A program made the position numbers and the translations under genes. A stretch of DNA of 64,000 nucleotides from Candidatus Rikenella faecigallinarum. GTDB lineage: Bacteria > Bacteroidota > Bacteroidia > Bacteroidales > Rikenellaceae. Below are positions 8,983-18,702 of this stretch, in pieces. Positions within the stretch are counted from its first letter, which is position 1. Every line of letters begins with the position of its first letter. Location: assembly GCA_019113395.1 (NCBI GenBank), contig DXHL01000021.1, positions 180,237-244,236 on the forward strand. Direction: 5' to 3'. The notes below the pieces were generated by a model. The model had not been told where the DNA came from. It saw only the letters and a list, made by a program, of their open reading frames with translations, and ran no database searches.

Positions 8983-11106
8983 TTAACTTATCTGACTCAA
9001 ATCCAGTTCGACCTTTTTCTGCCGTCCGAGCCTTTCCAACGCTTCGCGCAACAGCGCGTTGCGCTCTTCGGCCAGCGCCGGGTCCTCGGCCAGCACCCCT
9101 TCGGCCACACTCCGCGCATACTCCAGTATTTCGCCATCCTTGGCCAGGTTCGAAACCTTGATTTCGATACCCTGACCGCTCTGCGCCGTACCGTCGATAT
9201 CCCCCGCGCCGCGCAACTGCAGGTCGAGTTCCGACAATCGGAAACCGTCCGTAGTCGAGACCATGGCCTCCATCCGATGCCGTGCTTCAGTGGTCAGTTT
9301 GTCGCCCGTCATGAGGATACAGTAGGACTGCTCGCCCCCCCGCCCCACACGCCCGCGCAGCTGGTGGAGCTGCGAAAGCCCGAACCGTTCTGCGCTCTCG
9401 ATAACCATCACCGTTGCATTGGGTACATTCACACCCACTTCGATAACCGTCGTTGAGATAAGGATTTGCGCTTTGCCCTCCTTGAAGAGTTCCATTCCGT
9501 AGTCCTTGAGTTTGGCGGGCATTTTGCCGTGCACCACCACACTGGTATATTTCGGCGGCGGGAACTCCCGTGCAATCACCTCGGCACCCGCCTCGAGGTT
9601 GGCCACGTCCATCTTTTCGGACTCCTGAATCAGCGGGTAGACGATATAGACCTGCCGTCCGCGTTCGATTTGCTCTCGGAGGAATCCGAAGAGCCTCAAC
9701 CGGTGCGACTCACGGGCATGGGAGGTGTGGATGGGTTTTCGTCCCGGGGGAAGTTCGTCAATCACCGAGACGTCGAGGTCTCCGTAGAGGGTCATGGCCA
9801 GTGTCCGCGGGATGGGCGTGGCGGTCATCACCAGCACATGGGGCGGCATCTCCTGATTTTTGAGTCTCAGTTTGGCCCGCTGCATCACCCCGAAACGGTG
9901 CTGTTCGTCAATCACCACAAACCCCAGCCTCGAGAACTGCACCCCGTCTTCAATCAGGGCGTGGGTACCTATCAGGAGGTTTATTTCGCCCGAGAGGAGT
10001 CCTTCGGCAATCTCTTCGCGTTTTTTTTTGCGTGTACTTCCGGTGAGCAGTTCCACTTTCAGACCGGTCGTTTCGACCATTTCGACTATCGAGCGGTAGT
10101 GTTGCGTGGCGAGGATTTCGGTCGGAGCCATGATGGCGCTTTGGAATCCGTTGTCGGCGGCAATCAGCACGCACAGCAATGCGACAATCGTTTTTCCGCT
10201 CCCCACATCGCCCTGCATGAGGCGGTTCATCTGGTGTCCGCTAATCATGTCGCCGCGTATCTCCTTCACCACCCGTTGTTGGGCTGCCGTGAGGGCAAAG
10301 GGGAGATTCTCGTGGTAGAACATGTTGAAATAGCCTCCGATTTTCGGCATCAGATAGCCTTGACTTTTCTCGGTTCTTACGCGCCGTTGCCCGAGCAGTT
10401 GGAGTTGGATGACGAAGAGTTCTTCGAACTTCAGCCGTCTCATGGCGGCATTCAGGGCTTCGGCCGATGCCGGGAAGTGAATATCGTGGAGAGCCTGAGC
10501 GCGGGTTACGAGCCCCTCACTCGCCAACAGATAGGACGGCAATGTTTCGGGGATATTGTCCTTGACCACTCCCCAGAGGGTCCGCATGGCATTGTATATC
10601 GCCCGCGTTCCCAGCCCCATGGAGGAGAGTCGTTCGGTGGTACTGTATATGCCCTGCATTCCGACGGGTTCCTGTCCCTCGACCACAATCGGGGGTTCGA
10701 ACTCGGGATGCACCATGTTGGGAGTTCCGTTGAACATTGTGGGTCGGCCGAAAAAGATATATTCCCGCCCCACTTCGAGTTTTTTCATCACATAGCGCAC
10801 CCCCCGGAACCAGACCACCTCCATTTCTCCGGTATCATCGGACACCACCAGCGACAGTCTTGCCTTGGGTCCGTGTCCGATAATTCCCATGTCCACGACC
10901 CGTGCCCTGACCTGAACGAATTGCGTTGCCATTTCATCGTTGAGTTGGGCAATGGGATAGATTTTCGAGCGGTCTACGTATCGGAACGGGATATGCATCA
11001 ACAGGTCGCCAAATGTCTCGACGCCGATTTCGGCCGCGAGCGTTTCGGCTCGTTTTTGTCCGATACCGGGGAGGTACTGTATGGGTCTGTCGAGGATAGT
11101 ATCCAT
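8983..11106 (-). CDS. recG: ATP-dependent DNA helicase RecG
   Basis: MQGDVGSGKT, DEQHRFGVMQR, MTATPIPRTLAMTLYGDLDVSVIDELPPGRKPI, QLRGRVGRG. Confidence 0.96.
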   Translation of the reverse strand: MDTILDRPIQYLPGIGQKRAETLAAEIGVETFGDLLMHIPFRYVDRSKIYPIAQLNDEMATQFVQVRARVVDMGIIGHGPKARLSLVVSDDTGEMEVVWFRGVRYVMKKLEVGREYIFFGRPTMFNGTPNMVHPEFEPPIVVEGQEPVGMQGIYSTTERLSSMGLGTRAIYNAMRTLWGVVKDNIPETLPSYLLASEGLVTRAQALHDIHFPASAEALNAAMRRLKFEELFVIQLQLLGQRRVRTEKSQGYLMPKIGGYFNMFYHENLPFALTAAQQRVVKEIRGDMISGHQMNRLMQGDVGSGKTIVALLCVLIAADNGFQSAIMAPTEILATQHYRSIVEMVETTGLKVELLTGSTRKKKREEIAEGLLSGEINLLIGTHALIEDGVQFSRLGFVVIDEQHRFGVMQRAKLRLKNQEMPPHVLVMTATPIPRTLAMTLYGDLDVSVIDELPPGRKPIHTSHARESHRLRLFGFLREQIERGRQVYIVYPLIQESEKMDVANLEAGAEVIAREFPPPKYTSVVVHGKMPAKLKDYGMELFKEGKAQILISTTVIEVGVNVPNATVMVIESAERFGLSQLHQLRGRVGRGGEQSYCILMTGDKLTTEARHRMEAMVSTTDGFRLSELDLQLRGAGDIDGTAQSGQGIEIKVSNLAKDGEILEYARSVAEGVLAEDPALAEERNALLREALERLGRQKKVELDLSQIS

Positions 11107-11178
11107 AGGGTCTATGACAAAGGTAACGAAATTCGGCGGCATTTTGGATGGGTACAAACGAAAAGTGGGGTCCACGGA

Positions 11179-11208
11179 TTGTTCAGACCGAAATAAGGAT
11201 TATATTTG
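11179..11208 (+). promoter_or_regulatory. Bacteroidetes-type promoter (TTG-N19-TATATTTG)
   Basis: ttg at 11179 and tatatttg at 11201-11208, upstream of the DUF3108 gene. Confidence 0.55.
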
Positions 11209-11320
11209 TTTTTTGCAGGAGCCGTTCAGGGAGATCGGCCGACGGAGTGGCGTTTCCGAACGCCGCGGTGCGACACCGGTATCGGCTTCTGACAGCCAGT
11301 ATTCAGTAACCGTACTCGTT

Positions 11321-12139
11321 ATGAAGAGACTACTGTTCGTATCGTTCGCCTTGTGGGGCATGTTCGGCCCCGCTCAGTCTCATGGTCAGTCGCTGTCGTT
11401 TCAGCCGGGCGAGGAGCTGACCTATACGGCCAGTTACAGTGCCGCCGTGCTGACCACCGATGTGGCGACGGTGACCTTCCGCACCACAACCGACCAGGTG
11501 GAGGGGATTCCCTGTTATCGGATTTGGGCCCGCGGAGTAACGCGTCCGTTCTACTCGGTCTTTTTCAAGATGGACGACGTGTATGAGACGTGGCTTGAGC
11601 AATCGAGCCTTCGTCCTCTCGTGGCCACCTCGGATTTGAAGGAGGGGAGCTACCGTTACCGCAGTCGGATGCAGTTCAACTGGAAGTCGGGGTTGGTCTA
11701 CACCTATGGTAAGAATCTGAAACGAGGCTACGAGAAGGGGAGGACCATGTCCGTCACGGGAGCCGACTTGGACCCTGTGTCCCATTTTTTCAACCTGCGC
11801 TGCCTCGGCGCGTTGAGCCAGATGAAGAGCGGTCAGAAAGGTCGTTTGAATTTGGTGATGGTCGATACGATACGCACCGTGGAGTACAAGTTTTTGGGGC
11901 GTGAGATTATCGAGACCCCGGCCACGGGTCCGGTTCGTTGTTTGAAGTTCACGTGTCAGTTGGCGCCGGACGATGCCCAGTCGTTCCAGGAGGGGACCGA
12001 TTTTTTCATTTGGTTGTCGGACGACCAGAACCGCATTCCGGTTTATCTGGAGACTCCGATACGTGTAGGTCGGGTTTTTGCTACGCTGACCGACTGGAAG
12101 AATCTGGCCCATCCCTTTTCGTCCCGCATACGGCAATAA
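11321..12139 (+). CDS. DUF3108 domain-containing secreted protein
   Basis: MKRLLFVSFALWGMFGPAQSHG signal; FQPGEELTYTASYSAAVLTTDVATVTF typical DUF3108 opening. Confidence 0.75.
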   Translation: MKRLLFVSFALWGMFGPAQSHGQSLSFQPGEELTYTASYSAAVLTTDVATVTFRTTTDQVEGIPCYRIWARGVTRPFYSVFFKMDDVYETWLEQSSLRPLVATSDLKEGSYRYRSRMQFNWKSGLVYTYGKNLKRGYEKGRTMSVTGADLDPVSHFFNLRCLGALSQMKSGQKGRLNLVMVDTIRTVEYKFLGREIIETPATGPVRCLKFTCQLAPDDAQSFQEGTDFFIWLSDDQNRIPVYLETPIRVGRVFATLTDWKNLAHPFSSRIRQ

Positions 12140-12199
12140 CCATTCCACAGACTTACCTTAAATCAAAATAATCAAAGAGTAGATAAACCACACAAAACA

Positions 12200-15064
12200 A
12201 TGACACATCAAGGCCTCAATTCGGAAGAAGTCGCCGCGAGCCGTGCCAAGCACGGCAGCAACAACCTTACCCCTCCCCCGCGCACTCCGCTGTGGAAGCT
12301 GTTTTTGGAAAAGTTCACCGACCCGGTGATACGTATTTTGTTGATAGCCGCCTTTTTGTCGTTGGGTATTTCGTTTGTGCACGGCGAGTTTTACGAGACC
12401 ATCGGGATTTTCTGCGCTATTTTTTTGGCCACCGGGGTATCGTTTTGGTTCGAGGTGGATGCCGCGCGCAAGTTTGACATTCTGAACCAGGTCAATGACG
12501 ACAGCCCGGTTCGTGTGATACGTGACGGTGAGGTTCGCGAAGTGGGGAAGAAGGAGATTGTGGTGGGAGATATTATTTTGTTGGAGACGGGCGATGAGAT
12601 ACCTGCCGATGCCGAGTTGTTGGAGTCCGTGTCTCTTCAGGTGAACGAGTCGAACCTGACGGGCGAACCGTCAGCTTCGAAGAGCATCCATCCCGAAGAT
12701 TTCAAGGCCGACGCGACCTATCCGGGCAACCATGTATTGCGGGGGACAACGGTGATTGACGGTCATGGGGTGGCTCGCGTGATACGGGTCGGGGACGCCA
12801 CGGAGTTCGGCAAGGTGGCGCGTCAGGCAACGGTGAAGTCGGAAGAGACGACCCCGCTGAACCGCCAGTTGGAACGGCTGGCCAAGCTGATTGGGGTGAT
12901 TGGTTTTGCACTGGCGCTGATTACGTTCCTTGCGCTGTTCCTGAAGGATGTGTTCGACGGTCAGGACAACTTTACACTGGGTCAAATCGGTCTGTTGGGG
13001 GCAGTATTGGCAGGTGCTGCCGTCGCGTTAGTAAAGGTATGGATACCGATAGTGTACGATGCCTTTTATTTGCTGGGCAAGCCCAAGGAGATGCCTGCCG
13101 CCGTCGAAAAGCTGGGATGGATGTTCTGGTTTGTCTTCGGGGTATTGGTATTTATTGCGATAGCTGCCATTGGGCTGCTGTTCGGAGTGAATCCGCTGTC
13201 GGGGGCTTCGTGGATTAGTCTGGAGGCCGCAGGACGTATTCTGAACTACTTTATGGTGGCGGTGACGCTGATTGTGGTAGCCGTTCCCGAGGGTCTGCCG
13301 ATGAGCGTTACGCTGTCGCTGGCTCTGTCGATGCGTAAGATGTTGAAGTCGAACAATCTGGTTCGGAAGATGCACGCCTGCGAAACGATGGGTGCCACGA
13401 CCGTAATCTGCACCGACAAAACGGGGACCCTGACCCAAAACCAGATGAGCGTCGAAGCGGCTCATTTTGATTACGGGGTTGCACCGTCACTGGTTTACGA
13501 GGGGATTGCAATCAATACGACGGCGAACCTGAACCACGACGACCCGGCCCATCCCAAGCCTCTGGGTAATCCTACCGAGGGGGCTCTGCTGCTGTGGCTC
13601 GAACGGGACGGGATGGACTATACCGCACTTCGCAACGGGGCTTCGGTGGTAGCTCAACTGCCCTTCTCGACGCGCCACAAGTATATGGCCACGATAGTAC
13701 GCTCTGGGGCCGATGGTGCTCAGGGCACTACCCTGCTCTATGTCAAGGGGGCTCCGGAGATGGTGCTGTCGCGTTGCAACAGTCTGAGCGACACTCAGAG
13801 GCAGGAGATTGAAGCCCGTTTGCTGGAGTATCAAGGTAAAGCGATGCGCACGCTGGGCTTTGCTTATCGGGTGCTGCCGGCCGAGACGGATTATTCACAC
13901 TATGATTCCGAGCAGATAAAGGCATTGGTGGCTGAAGGCGGGCTGACTTTTGCCGGCTATACGGCCATCATGGACCCTGTTCGTGGGGATGTACCGGCGG
14001 CAGTGGCCGAGTGTATGCGTGCGGGTATCGCCGTGAAGATTGTGACAGGCGACACGCCGGGGACAGCTCGTGAAATCGGTCGTCAAATCGGTTTGTGGAA
14101 TCCCGAGACCGATGGTCCTCAGAACGAGATTACAGGGGTTGAGTGGGAGGCTCTCACGGACGAAGAGGCGCTGGAACGGGTCTCTTCGATTAAAATCATG
14201 TCCCGCGCCCGCCCGATGGACAAGCAACGACTGGTTCAGATGTTACAGCGCCGCGGTGAGGTAGTTGCCGTAACGGGTGACGGGACCAATGATGCTCCGG
14301 CGCTGAACTTTGCGAATGTGGGTCTTTCGATGGGCAGCGGCACGTCAGTGGCCAAGGAGGCGAGCGACATTACCCTGCTGGACGACTCGTTTGCAAGTAT
14401 TGCGACTGCGGTTATGTGGGGTCGGTCGGTGTACCGGAATATCCAGCGTTTCGTGCTGTTCCAACTGACCATCAATGTAGCCGCGCTGACGATTGTCTTT
14501 ATGGGTTCGTTGCTGGGTTTCACGCTGCCGCTGACGGTAACCCAAATGCTGTGGGTAAACCTGATTATGGACACGTTTGCAGCAGGGGCATTGGCCTCTT
14601 TGCCGCCCGACAAGCGGGAGATGAACCATCCTCCGCGTCGTCTGACCGATTTTATTATCAGTCCGTTTATGCGTCGGTCCATTTTGTGGACAGGATTCAG
14701 TTTTGTCGTGTTGCTGCTGGTCCTGCTCTACATTTTTGGTCATACAGCAGGAGGGGTTACCCCTTATAAGTTGTCTATTTTCTTCACGGTCTTTGTCATG
14801 CTCCAGTTTTGGAACATGTTTAATGCGAAAGCCTATGCGAGTGGCCGCAGTGCGTTTCACGGCTTGACTCATGACACGGGATTTTTGGTGGTATCGCTGC
14901 TGATTGTGGTGGGTCAGATACTGATAGTGTCGTTTGGTGGCGAGGTGTTCCGCGTTGTACCGTTGTCGTTGCGCGACTGGGTGATAGTGATAGCCTCGAC
15001 TTCAGTCGTGTTGTGGATAGGCGAGGTCGTTCGTCTGATTCAGGCTCGCCGTTCTCGGTCATAG
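12200..15064 (+). CDS. calcium-translocating P-type ATPase, PMCA-like
   Basis: VICTDKTGTLTQNQM phosphorylation site, TGDGTNDAPALNFANVGLSMG, NESNLTGEP. Confidence 0.95.
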   Translation: MTHQGLNSEEVAASRAKHGSNNLTPPPRTPLWKLFLEKFTDPVIRILLIAAFLSLGISFVHGEFYETIGIFCAIFLATGVSFWFEVDAARKFDILNQVNDDSPVRVIRDGEVREVGKKEIVVGDIILLETGDEIPADAELLESVSLQVNESNLTGEPSASKSIHPEDFKADATYPGNHVLRGTTVIDGHGVARVIRVGDATEFGKVARQATVKSEETTPLNRQLERLAKLIGVIGFALALITFLALFLKDVFDGQDNFTLGQIGLLGAVLAGAAVALVKVWIPIVYDAFYLLGKPKEMPAAVEKLGWMFWFVFGVLVFIAIAAIGLLFGVNPLSGASWISLEAAGRILNYFMVAVTLIVVAVPEGLPMSVTLSLALSMRKMLKSNNLVRKMHACETMGATTVICTDKTGTLTQNQMSVEAAHFDYGVAPSLVYEGIAINTTANLNHDDPAHPKPLGNPTEGALLLWLERDGMDYTALRNGASVVAQLPFSTRHKYMATIVRSGADGAQGTTLLYVKGAPEMVLSRCNSLSDTQRQEIEARLLEYQGKAMRTLGFAYRVLPAETDYSHYDSEQIKALVAEGGLTFAGYTAIMDPVRGDVPAAVAECMRAGIAVKIVTGDTPGTAREIGRQIGLWNPETDGPQNEITGVEWEALTDEEALERVSSIKIMSRARPMDKQRLVQMLQRRGEVVAVTGDGTNDAPALNFANVGLSMGSGTSVAKEASDITLLDDSFASIATAVMWGRSVYRNIQRFVLFQLTINVAALTIVFMGSLLGFTLPLTVTQMLWVNLIMDTFAAGALASLPPDKREMNHPPRRLTDFIISPFMRRSILWTGFSFVVLLLVLLYIFGHTAGGVTPYKLSIFFTVFVMLQFWNMFNAKAYASGRSAFHGLTHDTGFLVVSLLIVVGQILIVSFGGEVFRVVPLSLRDWVIVIASTSVVLWIGEVVRLIQARRSRS

Positions 15065-15092
15065 ATTGGGATTGAGTTTTTGGACCTTTCAT

Positions 15093-15130
15093 CCGCGCTT
15101 TGAGATTTCTCAGAGCGCGGTTTTTGTTTT
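15093..15130 (+). terminator. intrinsic terminator of the Ca2+-ATPase gene
   Basis: ccgcgctttgag...ctcagagcgcgg followed by tttttgtttt. Confidence 0.85.
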
Positions 15131-15151
15131 GGGTGGTTGGCGGGTTGAATA

Positions 15152-15775
15152 GGTCGTAAGGACGCTTTCCCGGGGGCCGACGGCAGCACGATACTGCAAA
15201 CAGGAAACCCTAATGCACAGACTATTCCAATTTATGGAGCTGACGGAAGTTTATTGACCGAGGAGAGCACATTAGGATTACGATTTATAAAGATTACGAC
15301 AAGTGGCATATTGAGCGAAAACACCTCTCAAGTTTATGCGATTAAAAATCCGCTTGTATTTATTTGTGGAGTGTCATCTCTGTACGACTGGTATACTGAG
15401 TCTTTTCAGAACAATGCTTTGTGGGGCGATAATGTCGAGAAAAGTGCTTATGACCCTTGTCCCGCTGATTGGCGCGTACCAACAGATGCCTCCCTTACCT
15501 TCGGAGATATAACAGTAGAGACTACAACGGTATCCGGTACAGGAAGGGAAGTCGCCAATGGAAGGACTTATCAATCTATGGCCTGGTTTCCAATGGCCGG
15601 ACGTCGTAACAACGACAGTGGTACTTTGCGCTACGTAGGTGGTAGCAGTTGTTCTTGGTCTGCTTCTATTAGCGATACATACTCAATAAGTTTATACTAT
15701 GATACGAGCAATGTCGGCTCTGATTATCTTTACTCCCGGGCCTATGGACAAATGATTCGTTGCGTACAGGAGTAA
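15152..15775 (+). pseudogene. cassette A: start-less FISUMP-type C-terminal domain (silent donor cassette candidate)
   Basis: Open frame GRKDAFPGADGSTILQTGNPNAQTIPIYGADG...AIKNPLVFI...DPCPADWRVPTD...MIRCVQE*, preceded by in-frame TGA (15146-15148) and no ATG. Track start (TTG 15254) is internal. Confidence 0.8.
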
Positions 15776-15938
15776 TGTGAGGGGGAAGGGAAGGAGCGGG
15801 ATAAGGGGGGAGTAATCCGCAGGGGTATCCGTGTAGGGGAAGAGGGGGAAGGCGCAAGGAGCAGCTCAGGCTCTCCCGGAGGGAAGAGAGCGCAAAGAGA
15901 AGATAAACCCCAGGCGAGGAAACCCGGACACGCGAAGG
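15776..15938 (+). repeat. cassette 3' constant box, copy A
   Basis: Near-identical to 34747-34912, revcomp 55285-55451 and revcomp 63874-64000; shared gagtaatccgcaggggtatccgtgtaggggaa. Confidence 0.9.
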
Positions 15939-16340
15939 GTGCCGCTCGGCACTCGAACCAAACTGCACAGTCAAGGCAGTACCTCAGGTCGAAGCCGGCG
16001 GAGCATGCTCGCCTCAGAGCAGGCCTCCGCATGCGGCGGCTTCGGCCTGACACGAATTGCAAGCCATTCGCATTCTATTGCGGACACAAGTCGGCTCGAG
16101 CGCCGAGCGGCACCTCGGGAGCAGCCGGCGGAGAAATGCAAACAATGTGCGGTAGCGCATTTTTGCGGTTCTCCGCATCCCACCGGCTGCGAACCGCAAC
16201 GGTTGCTCGCGCAACCGCAGCTTCTCGGACAATCATTCCCGCCTCTTTCTGTCAGCGCCAACCCCCGAGCGGCACCCGCAGCCAGCCAAGGGGATCAGGA
16301 GTTTTTGGGGAGTATTTCGCCCCTCCGGCTCCTGCCGCTT
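15939..16340 (+). repeat. hairpin-array flank of cassette A
   Basis: Successive imperfect palindromes, e.g. caggtcgaagccggcgga...gcggcttcggcctg and ggttgctcgcgcaacc; homologous to other cassette flanks. Confidence 0.75.
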
Positions 16341-16424
16341 ACCAAATAGAATTTTTCGGGACATGCAGGGCTACAACGCGGGATATGCAGGGCTACAGCC
16401 TCTCATCATATGCGGAGGAGCGAG

Positions 16425-17417
16425 TTAGAGAATCATGCCACCGATACATCGTCTTGGGGCATCCGTTCCCAATGCGGCTACCGGAGCGTAATCCGGGAAA
16501 TCTTCCCGATTTTGTTCGACATGTTCGATGGCATAGCGGAGGAACATTCTGGCATCGCGCAGCGCTTGTTTGGCGAGGAGTTTCCATTCGTCGGAAGAGG
16601 CCGCCTGAAGGTTTTTCCGGGCAGTCGAAGAGGAAGAGTTATTTTGGGACTGCAAAGAGGTTTCAGAAGAGAGGTCTTTTGAGATGACATGATTTTGTTC
16701 CGCGCTGGAATTTACGGAACTTTCATCGGAAGCATCGACTTTCAGAGTAGTGTCCGAGGTATCATTTTGCGTGGATTGCACCGCTGTTTCACCGGAGTCC
16801 GAGGTATTTGTCGTTGTATCTTTCGAGAGGTCATCCTGAATGACTCTGGACTCTTCCGTCATGGATTCCGAGGAGGTGGTATTGAGTTGTTCCAGGATGG
16901 TATTTTGGTCAGTTTTTCTGTCGTTTTGCGTAAGGTTTTGCGTTTCCGTTACGGTTTGTTCATGGAGTTTGGATTCTTGTTTGGTGGATTTATCGGTAAT
17001 GTTTTTGGATGTGTTTTCGAGTTTGTTTTGGATGGTTGTTTTTTCTTCTACTTCGAGTTGGTTATGTTCTTCTTTGGAGGAGTCCGTTCGATTTTGGAGG
17101 TCATTTTTCGTTGCGGAGGCATTGCTGTCCACCTCCTCAACCGAAGGTTTGAGGACACCCTGGTCTGAGGCTCTGACGACGAGTTCTCCGATGAGTTCAT
17201 ATCGAATAAAGTGAGCGAGTGCCGGTTTAATGTATCCGGAGACAAAAGAGTTGTATTTTTCCAGAATCATATTTCGGTACATTTCCTGTCCGAAGGCCGG
17301 TCGGATGTATCGGATTTGAGCGATTTCGATTCTGGCGAGTCTGATATTTTCGGGTTTAATCGAGTCGTCGGGCGCGAATGCGATACCGAGGACCTCTTCT
17401 GGAGATATAAGTTGCAT
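16425..17417 (-). CDS. phage head-tail connector-like protein (DUF6712-like) with large S/T/N/Q-rich insertion
   Basis: Conserved-looking ends (MQLISPEEVLGIAF...; DEWKLLAKQALRDARMFLRYAIEHVEQN) around ~150 aa of low-complexity sequence; next to portal gene. Confidence 0.55.
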   Translation of the reverse strand: MQLISPEEVLGIAFAPDDSIKPENIRLARIEIAQIRYIRPAFGQEMYRNMILEKYNSFVSGYIKPALAHFIRYELIGELVVRASDQGVLKPSVEEVDSNASATKNDLQNRTDSSKEEHNQLEVEEKTTIQNKLENTSKNITDKSTKQESKLHEQTVTETQNLTQNDRKTDQNTILEQLNTTSSESMTEESRVIQDDLSKDTTTNTSDSGETAVQSTQNDTSDTTLKVDASDESSVNSSAEQNHVISKDLSSETSLQSQNNSSSSTARKNLQAASSDEWKLLAKQALRDARMFLRYAIEHVEQNREDFPDYAPVAALGTDAPRRCIGGMIL

Positions 17418-17486
17418 AAGGGGGTGGTATGAATAAGTTAGACGGAGCGTATAGGCGTGTGTCCATGCCTTAGCGTATGGCATGGG

Positions 17487-18683
17487 TTAGATTTGTGCGA
17501 GGAAGAGTTGTTGGGCCGGGTCATTGGGGTCGTAATCATAACCATCTGCTTTGCGGGCTTCCCAGACTCTCATGTAAGCGGGTTTCACGTCGAACGGGGG
17601 TTTATTGATAAAGTCGAGCGATTGGGTATTTTCGGCGAAGATATCGGCACATAGCGCTCGGACAGGTTCGATAATTTCCTGTTGTTCGACCCGGATGAGG
17701 GTATTCAGGGCGATGTTGTATTCGTGTTGGACACGGTCAGCGGAGAAACCGGAAGCGTACTCCATACCGCTGAGTGTACGGAACCAGCTGTGTGCGATGA
17801 TGATGTCGGAGACGGCCTGGTCGTGGAGCGATTTCCAGTCCCCGTCGCTGGAGGTAGTGATGGGCACGAATTTGGTGGTATCGTTGTCGATACCGTTTTT
17901 GACGAGGAACATGACCTGACCGGGTTTTCCGGCAAATCGTTCTTCGGCGAGTTTGGCTATTTCCGTAGCTTCCTGTTCGGAGTCCGTGTCCCCGTCGAGG
18001 ACCATGACACCGGAGGGTTGGAAAGCGTTGTCGAGGCGGGATATATTCCACTGGTCCGTTTTCCAGACGATGGCCGAAGCACCGAGCCCTGCGATGTATT
18101 TCGGGAGTCCGTAGTGTTCGAACATGGGTTCATAGTCCTTGTAGTGGATAACAGCTCGGAGTGATTTTCCGTTGTCGGATGTTTCCCAGAGGGGGTACAG
18201 CGGCAGTGTGCGTGCTTCACGGGGGTTGTAGGTTTTCCAGTCGTGGTGGATAATGACGTGTTGGTTGTCTTTGGTGAGTCGGCATTTGGTCGCATCCTGG
18301 TGGAATAGCGCGAGTTTCGTTTTTTGGGGGTTAGTGACGATTTCGAGGAATGCGTTTCCGAAGAGGCATCTGTCGAGAGCAATACGCTGGATGATTGTAC
18401 GGAGGGATTGTCCGCGGGGGTTGGCCAGGTTGATAAGGCGAGCGGTGGAAGGGGCATATTCATCGACGGTGAGTCCGGCCCCGCTGATGTAATCCGCCTT
18501 GTCATTGATAATTCGCCGGTGGATGGTCGAGCTTCTGGCGAGTGCGGCGAGGGCTTCGGGGAGTCTGTTGTCGGGTCCCCATTTCCAGACGCTTTTATGG
18601 GGAACGGGGGTATTGAGGAGTGCCGCTGGGGGTGTGTTTTGTCCGACGACGAACACTTTTTTGTGTGCAGTTTTCTGTTTCAT
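17487..18683 (-). CDS. phage portal protein
   Basis: WKWGPDNRLPEALAALARSSTIHRRIINDKADYISGAGL, FGNAFLEIV, GKPGQVMFL; neighbours capsid gene. Confidence 0.8.
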   Translation of the reverse strand: MKQKTAHKKVFVVGQNTPPAALLNTPVPHKSVWKWGPDNRLPEALAALARSSTIHRRIINDKADYISGAGLTVDEYAPSTARLINLANPRGQSLRTIIQRIALDRCLFGNAFLEIVTNPQKTKLALFHQDATKCRLTKDNQHVIIHHDWKTYNPREARTLPLYPLWETSDNGKSLRAVIHYKDYEPMFEHYGLPKYIAGLGASAIVWKTDQWNISRLDNAFQPSGVMVLDGDTDSEQEATEIAKLAEERFAGKPGQVMFLVKNGIDNDTTKFVPITTSSDGDWKSLHDQAVSDIIIAHSWFRTLSGMEYASGFSADRVQHEYNIALNTLIRVEQQEIIEPVRALCADIFAENTQSLDFINKPPFDVKPAYMRVWEARKADGYDYDPNDPAQQLFLAQI

Positions 18684-18702
18684 GGTGGATTAGGTATAAA
18701 AA

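Noticed and set aside
7477-11196. Long plus-strand ORFs (7477-8916, 9466-11196) opposite rmuC and recG
   Set aside because: Mirror frames of confident genes on the minus strand; no start context or domain evidence.
15939-16687. Overlapping ORFs in the GC-rich flanks (15939-16349, 15971-16261, 16031-16687; also 34713-35601, 54506-55535, 63349-63823)
   Set aside because: All frames are open on both strands because the DNA is palindromic and repetitive; start/stop positions are not conserved among homologous flanks.
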